Assembly: GCA_963682055.1 (NCBI GenBank)
Contig: OY821742.1
Coordinates: 30,847,060 to 30,911,059 of the forward strand
Direction of reading: 5' to 3'
Source: Primula veris
Lineage: Eukaryota > Streptophyta > Magnoliopsida > Ericales > Primulaceae
DNA length: 64,000 nucleotides
The notes under the pieces are model-generated. The model worked only from the letters and a program-made list of their open reading frames with translations. It had not been told where the DNA came from and did not search any database. Below, piece by piece: positions 10,928 to 21,926 of this stretch; the first letter of the stretch is position 1, and every line of letters begins with the position of its first letter. A program made the translations under genes and the position numbers.

Positions 10928-11793
10928 ATTTTTTTTAATTAAATGGTGGGGAAAACCCAAATTTTTATTTATTAATGAAAGAAAATAAAAATTCGGGGTA
11001 AAACCCACACGAAAAGATTGTGCCAAAAGTGCACCAGTCTGAGAAATAAATGTTTATACAACGTGTTACAAATCCCTGGGGACCAAAATAAAGACAACTT
11101 AAAAAACATAGGGCTTCTAGAGTAAAAAGTGCAACTTCACACAGATATAACACGCGTTTACTTCTCCTCCTATCTTTATATCCAGATGAACCGACAACCT
11201 TCACCAACACAAAGAGGTTAGAAAGAGAAACCATGGCAATTTGTAACTCAAATCTCTTAAATTGGGGTATTGATCGCGATCCATATGCAAAACTTTACTT
11301 AGCAAGCTAGGGTAATCTCTCATATCTTTAGAAACAATGTTCAAACCTTCTTTTGTAAGTAAATCAGCAGATTCGTTTGCTTCTCTAAAGGTATGTATGA
11401 TCTCTACCTTTTTTTCCTTTAATAGTCTCTTTCATTTGTCTGATTAAGCCAAAAATGATCCAGGGGCACTTTACTTTGCCCTGAATTATATCCACCAAGC
11501 TTTTAGAATCACTCTAGGATAGCTTCTTGATCTTCTATAACAGATAACCCCTTTAAAATAGCTATAGTTTCAATTTCAATGGAAGAATTAGCCCTTTCAG
11601 ACAAAGAGAAACCCTAAATAAAATTCCCAAATTGATCTCTAAACACCCCACCTATACCAGAGGATCTAGGACATGATTTAAATCTACCATCAATATTTAT
11701 CTTAGTAAAATTATTTGGTGGCTTAACCCAATAGATTTTTCGAATTTTCTTGCAAGGTTTGTTTACAAGATTATCAGAAAATAAGTTTAAAAG
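10928..11793 (-). pseudogene. LINE B RNase H remnant and 3' UTR
   Basis: The minus-strand frame 11802-11614 reads KINIDGRFKS then SSGIGGVFRDQFGNFI, the start of a plant LINE RNase H domain with its first catalytic Asp. Downstream the domain is full of stops (about 11600-11250). The rest, to 10928, is 3' UTR ending in the poly(A) tail. The upstream part of ORF2 lies beyond LINE E, from 14281. Confidence 0.75.
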
Positions 11794-13630
11794 TTGCCAC
11801 ATGGAAAAATAACTTACTTAATAATGGAGCTAAAATTGTTTTAATTAAACATGTTTTTTCCTCTATTCCCATGCATATTCTTTCTGCTTTGCAACCCCCT
11901 AAGCTTGTACTTGATGACATTGAAAAAACATTTGCTAATTTCTTCTGTGGGGAACACAAGGGTAAAAAGAAACATCACTGGATAAAATGGTCTAATTTGG
12001 CTTGTCCCGAGTCTGAGAGGGGGGGGGGGGGGGTGTTAGGTATTAGGAGTTTAAAAGATACTATGGTTGCGTTACATAGTAAAATGAGTTGGAGATTCTT
12101 AGATAAAGATTCACCCTGGACCACTTTTATGTATCAAAAGTATTTTGCTAATAATTATAACTAGGGTAACCCAGTTATTAATTCTTCTCACTGTTATGTT
12201 TGGAAAAATTTCAGTTTTTATTTAAAAAACTTGGTTGATAACAGCAAGTGAAATATAAAGGAGGGGTCAATTAACTTTTGGTATGAGAATTGGTCTGGAG
12301 ATGGACCTCTTTGCAATTCCTTCCCGGTGGTTTTTCTACATGTGCTTCTTAACCAGGTTTATAGCTCTAATGGATGGGATACCAGCTTATTGACAATCAT
12401 GGGAGGTAATGAGCTTATTGTTAAAGTCTCTTATGCTAATTTATTCTTAAGGAAGGGTGAAGATATCAGGTTTTGGCCTTATACTTTTAATGGGACTTAT
12501 ACTACTAAAAATGCTTTCGCTTACTTTAGAAATAAAATACCCAAATTTCAACTTGCTAAGTATATTTGGAACCATAACCTTCCCCCTAAAATTAGCATTT
12601 ACTTCAGGAAAGTTTGGTTTTCTGCTGTTAAATTGGATGAGGACTTAAAAAAATTTGGTATTAATATGGCTACTAAATGCTCTTATTGTAAGAATCATGC
12701 TACATACTCTATTTATCATCTTTTTAATGGCAGTGATATTATGTTTGGTGTATGGAAATATTTTAGTTCTATTTTTTGTTTTCCTGAGTTTACTGGAAAT
12801 CGGAGAAGTTATGTCGTTATCTGGTGTAACCATTGCGATCAAACTCAAGTAGGACAACTTGCGGCACTTGTTCCTTTCCTTGTGTTCTGGGAAATTTGGA
12901 TTAGTAAGAATAATGCTAGGTTCGAGAACGTTGGTATGTCTGTCAATGATATTGTTCATAAAGTGAATAGGTGGTTAAGAGACCTCAATTTTTTACTTAA
13001 GCCTAAATTACCTGCTCATCACTTTCAGATTTATACTCTTCAATCTCTTATTATTAATCAAGTAGTGTGTAAGATGAAAAGGCCTAAATTCGTTTCTTGA
13101 AAGTGCCCACCTTCTGGTAGATTATAGTTAAATTGTGACGGTTCTGCATATGGGAACACATGTAATAGTGGCTGTGGGGGTATTCTAAGAGAGGACAAGG
13201 GTTGCTTAATCTTTGCATTTAGTAGTTATCTTGGCAATCAAACTAACACTTATTCAGAATTCATGGCTATTACAGATGGCTTGCTTATATGTTACATGTT
13301 AAATATTAGTAATATTTGCATAGAAACGTACTCTGAACTTATTGCCAATTGGTGGAAAAAAGGCACCAAATCAGAGCCTAAATTTGATACTTTATGGTTG
13401 GATTTAGTTGAACTAATGGATCTTGTGAGTTATGATTTATGTCATATATATCGGGAACAGGATCAAGTGGCAGATGCTTTAGAAAAAGAAGGAGCGCATG
13501 GCTCCAACAAGACATTTTTCTCACCCATGGAGTTCACAAAGCTCACTCATGCTGCATATGTTTTGGACCAGAGCAAAACCCCTTATGTTAGAGGAAGTAT
13601 ATACAAAATTCAAGATGTAGCAGTATGAAA
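11794..13630 (+). pseudogene. LINE E ORF2 C-terminal part with RNase H (broken)
   Basis: Segments in order: SIPMHILSALQPPK, HHWIKWSNLACPES, a 15-G run at 12019-12033 read as four glycines, LGIRSLKDTMVALHSKMSW, an in-frame stop at about 12160, then a 257-codon frame (12327-13100) with FWPYTFNGTY, LPPKISIYF and a degenerate zinc tail KCSYCKNHATYSIYHLF. RNase H follows: LNCDGSAYG (catalytic Asp), SEFMAITDGLL (Glu), CIETYSELIANW and CHIYREQDQVADALEKEG (last Asp). At the third catalytic position Tyr replaces Asp, so the nuclease would be inactive. Closely related to LINE A. Confidence 0.88.
12019..12033 (+). repeat. Homopolymer run of 15 G in LINE E
   Basis: Fifteen consecutive G lie where related LINEs encode the short SEGG(I/L)G motif. 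The length keeps the frame (arginine, four glycines, valine). Such a run is rare in this AT-rich window and could be a true slippage expansion or a sequencing artefact. Confidence 0.9.
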
Positions 13631-14097
13631 TCTTTCTTCAACAAGTTTGTCTAAGTGAGATGAGAGTTAACTCGTACTAATCTGATGTTTCAGTTGATAT
13701 TGCATACTTTGAACTGGTTTTTTGCACTAAATTAACATGGCTAATCTCCTTTTTAAGCAAAAAATTTTCTCTTGAACTTGTTGTTTAGATCACTTTGATC
13801 ACGGCGATGTATAGAAGATATAAGGATAGAGGACATAAGGAGTAAATAGCAAGTCATTGTAGAATATTTTTTTTTGCTTTGAAAAGTCGAGATTAAAAGT
13901 GTTAATTTTGTTGTTTTTTGCCATGTCCTTAGTAAAATAGGTTCATTAGCACTAGTTGCCTTTTGATTGTAGGTCGTAATGCCATCATTTCCCGTTAATG
14001 TTTTTTGATTGGAAACGCTATCATGGGGGCGTGGCTCATGGAAGATTATTTTTGCGATTTTATTAATAAAATGGACCGGATATTGAATAAAAAAAAA

Positions 14098-14280
14098 GTC
14101 AAAATTCTCAAAGGCCTTATCTTTTCTGATAAAAAGATAGAAATTATTTTTAACCATATTAATAATATTTGTATAAGAAAAGATACTGTTGTCAAACCTG
14201 CTGCTGCACCTTATTTTTCATCTGCTCTAGAGAATGATTTACTGAATAACCTTTAAACTTTTACTTTTTACTAAGGAATT
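14098..14280. other. Unassigned junction between LINE E and LINE B
   Basis: This short segment follows the probable A tail of LINE E and precedes the first clear LINE B ORF2 sequence. I recognise no LINE motif in it on either strand. It may be degenerate LINE B sequence or extra 3' sequence of LINE E. Confidence 0.3.
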
Positions 14281-17200
14281 TGATACCACCAAGCCATGCA
14301 TCATCCTCTTATGCTATGGTTATAGTACTTAATACCCATATGATTTCCATAATAATCCCAGACCAAAGTGGCAACAAGACCAGTACTGAATAAATGCTCT
14401 GAGTCCTCTTTATTTATTTTTTGCAGCAGTCACGCATGGAAACAAACATAATCCCTTTTGTTTATATATTGTTATCTACTGGAACCACATTTAACAAAAA
14501 AATTCACATAAAACAAGAAACTCTTAAAGCAATAATTTTATCCCAAATTAAAGAGTGAGCCCGGCTAATATTTCCTTTGTTTCTTACCAGTTGCCAGGCA
14601 GATTTAATGTTGAGCTTCTCTATACTGGTCTCTGTCCAGAACATAATATCACTAACATAGATATTTTTCATTATCTTAATCTCAAAATAGCATGTTAATT
14701 AGTTGGATATATCTCACTAATAAGCTCTTTTTTCCATTCTCCATTGTTTGTCAAGTCCTTTATTAACTAAGAAGGAATATTCATACATTTTATTGGACCT
14801 TCACCATTCCAATTGTCCAAATTAACATCAACATTGCATTTTCCAATAGACCAAATAATACTTTTTTCAGCTGCTTGTCTAACTTCAAACATTATGTTCC
14901 AAGTAGCATTGCAAATGGCTTTATTAGCCAAATTAGGATGAATTAGTACTTGTTTTTCATAAATAAAGACCATGGAGATTTTTGTTTTCTAAACATCCAC
15001 CATAGTTTAACAGCAAAATCTTTAGAGATATCACACATACTTCTTATTCCCAAGACAACTTCTTCAATAGGCCTAGAGATTCTTTTCCAAGAGACCCAAT
15101 GATACTTGTTTTTTTCTTCATTTTGTCCCCATAAAAAATTAGAGAAGACCCTTTCTATTGCAACAATAATACTGTTTGGAGGCAACATAGCTGAGAGAAT
15201 ATAAAGAGGCAGAGACTGAAGAACATACTTAATGAGAATAATTTTAGAACCCATAGACAACTATTTAGACTTCCAATTATTTAAACTTTCTCTGCTTTTA
15301 GCGAACATAGGATGGAAATAGTTACCTTTATTCCTTCCAGAGGTTACACCCTAAATAAATAAAAGGAGGTTTTTTCATTTTAATACCCAACTTATCTTCA
15401 AAAATCTTCCCTTGAGCATAAGATACATGTTTAGAGCAATATATAAAGCTTTTTTCATAATTTACCTCTTGAGTAGAGTCAAACTCATACTTTTTTATCA
15501 CTTTTTGAACCTCTTTGATAGATCTCACATTAGCATCAGAGAATATAATGATGTCATCGGCATAGGCTAGGTGAGTAATAAAAGGACTCCCAATTGAAAT
15601 TTTGAAATCTTGATAATAACCTTTATGAACTAGGTTATTAAGATTTCTTGAGGAAACCTCTGAGCAGATAACAAAAAGACCAGAAGAGAGAGAGGATCCG
15701 TTTGTGTTAAGCCTTGATTCGATTTAAAAAAGCCATAGGCTACCTCATTAACTAGAACACTAAAATAAATATTTGATATATTCTTCCAAATTCTGTCAAT
15801 AAAGATCTCTGTGAAACCCATTTTTCTCAACACTTTAGTAAAAAAGAGCCAAGACACTTTATCATATGCCTTTTTCATGTCAAGTTTAATAGCAGCATTT
15901 TTTCCTTTATTTTTTTGTATTTAGAGTACTAATCAATTCTTGAGCAAGAAGAATATTATCAGTAATGTCCCTCATTTTAATAAATCCACTTTGATTATCT
16001 GAAATAATGTTAGAAAGAATAATGGCCAATCTAGTAGCCAGAATTTTAGACATAATTTTGTTGCATAAATTACTTAAACTGATTGGTCTGTAATCAACAA
16101 AAGTTTTTGGACTTTTAATCTTGGTAACTAAAGCAATTAAAGTTGTAGTCATCACCTTAGCGAGTTCAGCACCAGCAAATAATTGATAAATAGCCTGACA
16201 TATATCATATTTGATAATGTGCCAAGTTTTAATAAAGAAAACACCAGTGAAACCATCTTGCCCAGGTGAGTTGTTCTTATCTAGACTCCAAATAGCCTCT
16301 TTTATTTCCTACTTTATCCATAAGATCATTCTCGTCTTCACCAATAATACAAGGAACTACATTAATACTATCAAAATCACCCAAAGTTTTAGGTAAAGGA
16401 GCAAAAACAGACTGAAAATAATTTGCAGCCTCATTCTTGAAATCATTAGCCTCAGTTAATATATCACACTCTGTATTTTTAAAGCTAAAAATAGCACTCC
16501 TCTTTCTTTTCCCTCTAACTACACCATGAAATTATTTAGAGTTTGATTCTCCCTCTATAGCCCATTTTACATTTGCTTTTTGTCTCAAGAATTCCTCCTC
16601 AATGTTTTACTTGTAATTTAATTCACCATAAGCATTATTTAAAGAAGCTCTATTGTCAGGTGAAGGGTCAGTTTCAAAGGCACCTTCAAATTTAGTAACA
16701 TCATCTTCAGCAGCAATAAGAGTCTTGAAAATATCCTCAAAGCTAGCTTTATTCCAGTCCTTAAGCACTTTTTTTATATTCTTCAAATTTGATCATAGAG
16801 AGTGAATAGCATTACCACCACTGAAATTTGTCCAGTTATCACTAATAAAATTATCAAAATCTTTATGATCAGCCCATAAATTTTGAAAGATAAACCTCTT
16901 AGGATTAATGTTCCATTCAGAAAATAAAAAAAATTAATAGAGGGGCATGATCAGAAGTTCTTTTATTTAGATGTTGAAGGAAGATCTTTTTAAACATGTC
17001 ACCGAAAGCATGATTGGCACACACTTTATCTATCCTCTCCAAAATACTATGATTGCCACTTCTTTTATTCCACCAGGTATACCTTGACATACTAAAATCA
17101 AGCTCAGAGAGATATGCGACATCCATACAACTCAGGAAATCATTTGCTGCATTGACATCTAAAGGTTACCCATCAACTTTGTCCCTAATTTTTTCAAATA

Positions 17201-17607
17201 CAGTATTAAAATCATCACAAATTATCCAAGGATCTTGAGTGTATATACTGTCAATATAATCCACAAATCCTTTCTTTCTTCTTTGGTACATTTAGCATAA
17301 ATAATACTAATTTGAATTTGAGAGCTAAAAATAGAGCTAGAGACTTCCATATTTACACACTGATTCATTTCACTGAGAAAAGAGATATCAACTTCCTCGT
17401 AATAGAAATCCATATTTTATTGTGGGAGTGGACCCACAACTTTCCAAAACCAAACTTTCTTCTAAATGCTTCTGCTTGATCTGATGACACCATGTGTTCC
17501 AAACAAACTAAAATAGGTAATTTATTTTTGTAACAAAACTTTTTAACTCTTCTGGTAGTTGTTTTACTTAAGATACCCCTCAAATTCCATATAAGAACAT
17601 TTATCAT
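14281..17607 (-). pseudogene. LINE B ORF2: AP endonuclease and reverse transcriptase (broken)
   Basis: On the minus strand ORF2 starts with MINVLIWNLRG at 17607, the N-terminal block of AP-type LINE endonucleases. RYTWWNKRSGNHSILERIDK and SDHAPLLIFF (about 17060-16925) supply the late endonuclease motifs. Then come FVDYRPISLSN (about 16090), KKAYDKVSW and SNQGLTQTDPLSLLVF (15878-15700), a catalytic YADDIIIFSDA box (about 15570-15540), PFIYLGCNLW (about 15340) and a post-RT block SLPLYILSAMLPP, FSNFLWGQ, YHWVSWKR (15260-15050). The expected KQGDPLSP motif has become TQTDPLSL. Many stops and frame changes interrupt it. Decayed sequence continues to about 14281; RNase H lies beyond LINE E. Confidence 0.9.
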
Positions 17608-17764
17608 TTATAAAATTTTCTAAAGGTCCTTACAGAAGACCTTAGAGACGTTTGAATTGGGATTTTAGCTTGGGCACAATTTTTCTTTTTGGGTTTTTGA
17701 TAATTTACCACTGACCGATTTCCATGATCTTGCTGAACAACTAGTGGTTTCCTTGGAGATAAAT

Positions 17765-19092
17765 TCAACATGTCCTTGGTGACATTATTACCATTTCATC
17801 CCCTGTAATTTCTTCTATAACAGGGTCAGTAACCTCTCTTTTCCCATAAATATTATAATCACATTTGTCATATTCCAACAAATTTTCATTTTCATTCCCT
17901 TCATTTCTTTTTTCAGAGCTAATTGGACTTGAAATAATTGGCTGTTCTGAATTTAATTCACCTTCTTCCGCATCATCGGGTATTAAATCTTGCTTAAAAC
18001 TTTCTTCCAAGTGCATGTTATTTTTGTTTTCAGATACCTCATTTATGGAGTTTTCTTTTTCCCTTTTTTTCTGACTCTCTATTATTTCAATACAAGCTTC
18101 TTCTGTTTGGTTATTTGCAGGATTGGCAAAAGTATTATTTACCCAGTCCTTGGTGTTAGAGAACTGCTTGGTTTGGTTATTTTGTGAGGAGGTTTCTTTA
18201 ATTTGCTCTTTCGGTGAGTGAGAGTGTTTGGTTTAGCTTTGTATAATTTGGGCTTTGAGAGGGAGAGGTTTTTATTGTGGGTGTTCGTCTTTTCTGTTTT
18301 CTTTTCATTTTGTGGGTTTTTTTTTCATCATCAGCTTTTGTGGCTTTTACAGTCTCTTTCTCCTTGTGATTTTCTTTGAAGGTGCATTTTTCTTGTTTAT
18401 GTCCTAGCTTGCAACAGTAGAAACAATAACTAGGTCGATCTTCATACTCACGGTATTGCCAGAAACCATCATTTTCACCATACCCTATACGAACACGAGT
18501 AACTAATTCTCTAGATAAATCCACCTCAATTCAAATTCTTGCTTTACTAGGTCTTTTTAACTTAGATGTTGTCTCATCAACTCTTAAAGGGACACCAAAA
18601 GCACTAGCTATAGAAAATATGCTAGACATGTTATATAGGTAAATAGGTAACTTTGGTAGGGTAATCCAAACCGGAACGGTGGCAGATTCAAGATCTGGAT
18701 CAAAATCATAAGTTCATTTAAACGTACGCATAGGAAGTTGGTCTATGTACCAAATTTTACTTAACCAAACTCTCTGAAAATCAGCCTAATGAAAGAATCT
18801 TATCAAAACATGCTTGTTATCAAAATGTCCAACGTTAAAATTTGCTTTCAGTTCCATCTTAGTAAGGAGTTTTTTGATGCTATCAATATGTGGCTTTCCA
18901 TGCAGGAATTTTCCAACGATAGTGTATTTAAATGGCTCCGATAAGGTTTTGACGTCCTCCATAGTAAAATGTATTAGTGGCTCTCCTTGGTACGTGCCTA
19001 GCTCCTTTAATTCTATTGTAGGGTTTGATGGGATTGTGTTAACGATAGATGCAAAAGATTTCTTAGGAGGGGAATCCGGCTTTAGTAGTTGA
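17765..19092 (-). pseudogene. LINE B ORF1: nucleic-acid-binding protein (broken)
   Basis: Minus-strand translation from about 19090 gives PPKKSFASIV, YQGEPLIHFT and FKYTIVGKFLHGKP, the N-terminal pattern of plant LINE ORF1 proteins with a DUF4283-like domain. Frames then run with two or three stops to a 108-codon stretch (18524-18198) with the zinc knuckle CFYCCKLGHKQEKC (C-x2-C-x4-H-x4-C, all ligands present) and a lysine-rich tail. An acidic Glu/Asn-rich stretch (18016-17765) ends it. ORF1 proteins bind the LINE RNA to form the ribonucleoprotein. It lies just upstream of ORF2, as in other plant LINEs. Confidence 0.85.
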
Positions 19093-19200
19093 TCGTAGAC
19101 GGGTTTGTCCCTCTCCGGCGAGAGGGGAAGGATGGTTATTGTCGCGGCGATGGCTAGGGTTATTCACCCTAGTCGTCTCACTTTTTCTCTCTCTAGGGTT

Positions 19201-19216
19201 GCTGAATAAACTGGAT
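19201..19216 (+). repeat. Right target-site duplication of LINE B
   Basis: Exact repeat of 10912-10927 (GCTGAATAAACTGGAT). LINE A continues from it in frame with YKHNNGVMS. Confidence 0.97.
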
Positions 19217-19689
19217 TATAAGCATAATAATGGAGTGATGTCGGCTGATAGAGTTATCAAGAAGATTGAAAATTGGTTTTGAAGAACCGAGCTTACTGAA
19301 GCTGGGTATTAGTCTGAAAGTTTGTAAAAGGAAAAGAACTATTGCTATTAGCTGGTTAGCTCCACCTAAAGGTCGATTAAAATTAAATTCTGATGCTTCA
19401 GTGAAGGGAGTTTACAGTGCTGGTTTCGGTGGAATTGTGAGGAATGATAAAGGTGAATGTGTGTTTTGCTATGCTCTGGAAAGTTGTGAGAAGTTAAGTT
19501 TGGTGACTGAGACTAAATCTTTGTATTATGGTCTTATGTTGTGCCATACTCTGGATATTACGAATGTGATGGTGGAGTCTGATTGTTTAGTCCTTGTTAA
19601 TGGGTACTTAAAAAGGACATGCCTCACATCGAGCTTGCTTATTTTTGGGAAAATCTTTTGATGCTAATGAATAGGTTGGTGGTGGATAT
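19217..19689 (+). pseudogene. LINE A RNase H domain, first part
   Basis: The frame 19266-19661 encodes APPKGRLKLNSDASVKG, GFGGIVRNDKGECVF, VTETKSLYYGLMLCH and VMVESDCLVLVNGY. These are the first three catalytic positions of RNase H (Asp in SDAS, Glu in TETKS, Asp in ESDC). A stop lies upstream of it near 19280 in the connecting frame. The domain is interrupted at 19690 by LINEs C and D and ends after 20694. RNase H removes the RNA strand after first-strand synthesis. Confidence 0.9.
19675..19689 (+). repeat. Left target-site duplication of LINE C (15 bp)
   Basis: GTTGGTGGTGGATAT at 19675-19689 recurs exactly at 20255-20269 and brackets the 565-bp LINE C. Confidence 0.95.
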
Positions 19690-20254
19690 AATTTTTTTAT
19701 ACATATAATTTTTTGGGTAACCCAAAATTTTATTAATAAATAATGGTCATAATGACCTTATTAAATCGAAAATCAACTTGAAACAATAAAAACTTGAAAC
19801 AACAAAAACTTGAAACAATAAAAACTTAAAATAATAAAAAGCTTATGCTGTAGTGATAATAAAATAAATAAAAAAACAGACTTTCATCCGTTCTTCTATG
19901 CAATTCAGCAATTTGTATGTAACTTTTTCACATCTTGTGGTAGCAATTGGTGATCTTTAATCAACTTTGTAGTAGCCGATAAGACTATTTTTGACACTTT
20001 TGTGACCGTCAATCACATCAACGTATCAAAATCTTGATCTTATTTTGATTTTGGTCTAAATGGGAATTTTGACACTTCACCCAATATTGCAGCGAATCGT
20101 ATGTTTGGTTGGAAAGAACCCGCAGAGCTTCGTGGATAGCCACAACGCACCAAAATATTATTTGCTGGATCTAACCTTGCGAACCCACCCATAAGTCACG
20201 AAATCGGAGAGCCAGGGGTATTTGATCTACTTATTTCAGACAAGAGGAGCACAA
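19690..20254 (-). mobile_element. LINE C: 565-bp 5'-truncated LINE tail
   Basis: Bounded by an exact 15-bp duplication. On the minus strand it ends with TTTATTAATAAAATTTTG, the near-palindrome TTTTGGGTTACCCAAAA (+ strand about 19712-19728) and an A-rich tail. Only 3' UTR sequence is present. It contains four to five tandem-like repeats of an AAACTTGAAACAAT-type unit at about 19778-19830. No coding sequence. Confidence 0.88.
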
Positions 20255-20269
20255 GTTGGTGGTGGATAT

Positions 20270-20693
20270 TTTTTTTTAAATAAACAGTGGGATATCCCAC
20301 AATTTTATTAATAGACCAAGTAGAAAAAACATCATTATTACAAATTAACGCTGAAAACAGCAAACCGACTGAAACTTTAGGACTAAAATGAAGAAATTAA
20401 AAATATGAACACGTGTCCCCTATCTAACTCTACTGTAACCCTTCATTTTCTCCAAAACTTCATTTCTTCTACAGAGAGACACTATCTCTCATCTTCATCC
20501 AAAAAAACTCAGATAGCTTTGATTCGTAAATAAGACAATCCCATAGCTTCAGTGATAATTAACCCTCTGAAGTAATCTGCAAAATCCTCTATTCTGTTTG
20601 AAATTTTTGGATCTTCATCGCAGCCCAAATTTGCCAGGTAATCCGCAGCTTTATTATCTTCTCTCTTTGTATGAAACCACATATAAACCACAT
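20270..20693 (-). mobile_element. LINE D: short LINE tail with the end of RNase H
   Basis: A T run (20269-20277) directly after the LINE C duplication is the poly(A) tail of a second minus-strand LINE. Next is the perfect palindrome GTGGGATATCCCAC (20287-20300) and ATTTTATTAATAG, the same tail architecture as LINE C. The minus-strand frame 20706-20509 encodes FHTKREDNKAADYLANLGCD, the C-terminal part of RNase H with the last catalytic Asp. The right edge has a near-tandem AACCACATATA repeat (about 20672-20693) and no clear target duplication. Confidence 0.75.
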
Positions 20694-21092
20694 ATATAGG
20701 GAGCAAAATGAAACTGCTGATTGCTTAGCAAATTTGGGGGCTAATGGTGCTAATTTCATCAATTCTAGACCTTATGAGATGCCCAGCAAGGTTAGAGCAC
20801 ACATTTGTATTGATAACAAGAGCTTACCAAAGTTTTGTATGATCTGAAAGGAAGATTGAGCTGCAGGAATACTTCCTTTTTTGAAAGTTTTTGCTTAGAA
20901 GTTTAGATTTTATTGTTCTGCAAACAACTTAGTGTTCTTGGTTGTTTCTGTTCTGAGATTTTGTTCATGTTCAATAATAGACTTCGTAGATTTGCTAGTT
21001 ATAGTATCTCTGAATTTCTGCTGTAATCAGAGATACGTTCTTCGATATGTTTGCTGGGTTTGCTTAAAAAAAAGAAAATATATATATATATA
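20694..21092 (+). pseudogene. LINE A RNase H C-terminus and 3' UTR
   Basis: Directly after LINE D the + strand reads HIYREQNETADCLANLG, the last RNase H block with its catalytic Asp, matching HIYREQDQVADALEKEG of LINE E. The ORF ends at about 20847 (TGA after PKFCMI). The 3' UTR runs to an A run (21066-21073) and an (AT)n stretch. An alternative view is that the whole 20270-20847 region is a recombination joint between two RNase H copies. Confidence 0.82.
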
Positions 21093-21619
21093 TGTGGGTG
21101 CTGTTTTGGTGCTCCATGGGATCCGTCGCCATTGGACTTTGTTTCATTTTAGGTTTCATTAGCTTTAATTTTGATTTTTTTTTTGTTAATTACATTATTG
21201 TCTTTCGTTCTAATATTAGTTTGATTACTGTTTAAGTAAGGTTATTCGTAGCTTAATTTTTCTTAATTATTCTGAGAAAATGAGTAATTTTTAATTATCC
21301 AGGTAGCAAATCAAATTAAACTTTAATCAGCATACAGATGGGCAATTCGAAGTTACTCCTTAGTTGGTAATTTGGATAGTTAGTTATTTTTTTCACTAAA
21401 ATGATAAAATCTTACTTTTTATCTCACTAACCGGTGATATAATAATTTAATCTCGCAGTTATTTGACATTCTCACAAATTCAACGAACAGAAATCCATGT
21501 TTTAAAAATCTGGTACCTTAAATTTAAATATTTTAGAAAAACAGGTTTTTTGAAACCTTAATGTTTGAATCTTATTAGATGAAAACAGATTTTAAATTGA
21601 TAATCCACCGAATAATCCT
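21093..21619. other. Unassigned AT-rich DNA between LINE A and the miniature LTR element
   Basis: I see no coding frame, terminal repeat or known motif. A short GC-richer patch (GATCCGTCGCCATTGGAC, about 21120-21137) lies directly after the LINE A tail. Confidence 0.4.
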
Positions 21620-21913
21620 TGTCTTTTCGATTTCCTAAGTGTCTACATTAAGATTTGGATTCTTCAATGTTTTCTAGGTAATTTTGAAGTCTTTTGAGTC
21701 CTTATGTAGTTTTCTATAAATAGGAGCATTGTATTTCATTTTAAATAAAGTGGATTTGAATTAAGTTATAAGAGTTTAGTGCTCTTTTTACTTGGTTTTG
21801 ATGCTCAAAGATCCCCTCTTTGGTGATGGTTACTTTTATTGTTTATTTCTATATTTGGGTTTGATTCTCGGTTTTGTATCGGGTTCGGTGTTTGGGCTTG
21901 TTGTCCTACGTCA
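21620..21913 (+). repeat. 5' LTR of the miniature element
   Basis: Matches 22650-22944 with roughly one difference per ten bases. TATAAATAG at about 21716-21724 is a likely promoter box. The primer site begins within a few bases of its end. Confidence 0.82.
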
Positions 21914-21914
21914 A

Positions 21915-21926
21915 TTTGGTATCAGA
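21915..21926 (+). other. Primer binding site of the miniature element
   Basis: TTGGTATCAGAG follows the LTR end after one or two bases and matches the initiator tRNA-Met primer site used by the other LTR elements in this window. Confidence 0.88.

Larger units (their letters stand above)
11794..14097 (+). mobile_element. LINE E: 5'-truncated LINE inside LINE B
   Basis: The + strand homology to LINE ORF2 starts abruptly at about 11794 (WKNNLLNNGAK), within the region after the reverse transcriptase, and runs through RNase H to about 13630. A 3' UTR of some 450 bp ends with TTTTATTAATAAAATGG (14058-14074) and a nine-base A run (14089-14097), the tail signature seen in the other LINEs here. I could not find an exact target duplication, so the right edge is less certain than the left. 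Confidence 0.75.
10928..19200 (-). mobile_element. LINE B: complete plant LINE with its own nested LINE
   Basis: On the minus strand it starts at 19200 with a 5' leader rich in CCCTAG and GAGA, then ORF1 (DUF4283-like plus zinc knuckle), ORF2 (AP endonuclease, reverse transcriptase, RNase H) and a poly(A) tail (T run at 10929-10936). The exact 16-bp duplication at both ends shows a single full-length insertion. Without the nested LINE E (11794-14097) it is about 6 kb, a usual length for the family. Stops and frame changes in both ORFs make it inactive. The last part before the tail has TTCATTAATAAATAAAAA and a GGG...CCC inverted pair, shared in kind with the tails of LINEs C and D. Confidence 0.93.
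2976..21092 (+). mobile_element. LINE A: 5'-truncated plant LINE, broken into five pieces by nested insertions
   Basis: ORF2 of one + strand LINE can be followed through five segments: 2976-3942, 6146-7205, 10794-10927, 19217-19689 and 20694-21073. Their sum is about 3 kb. They carry, in order, the reverse transcriptase, the C-terminal linker region and an RNase H domain, so the endonuclease and ORF1 were lost by 5' truncation. A poly(A)-like run at 21066-21073 followed by AT repeats marks the likely 3' end. Three of the intervening insertions have target duplications (3938-3942/6146-6150, 10912-10927/19201-19216, 19675-19689/20255-20269) and the copia insertion at 7206 shows a short shared flank. 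Internal stop codons show LINE A was already dead or has decayed since. I found no target duplication for LINE A itself. Confidence 0.85.

Noticed and set aside
14005..14256. 83-codon frame on the + strand
   Set aside because: It spans the poly(A) tail of LINE E and the junction with LINE B and carries no motif.
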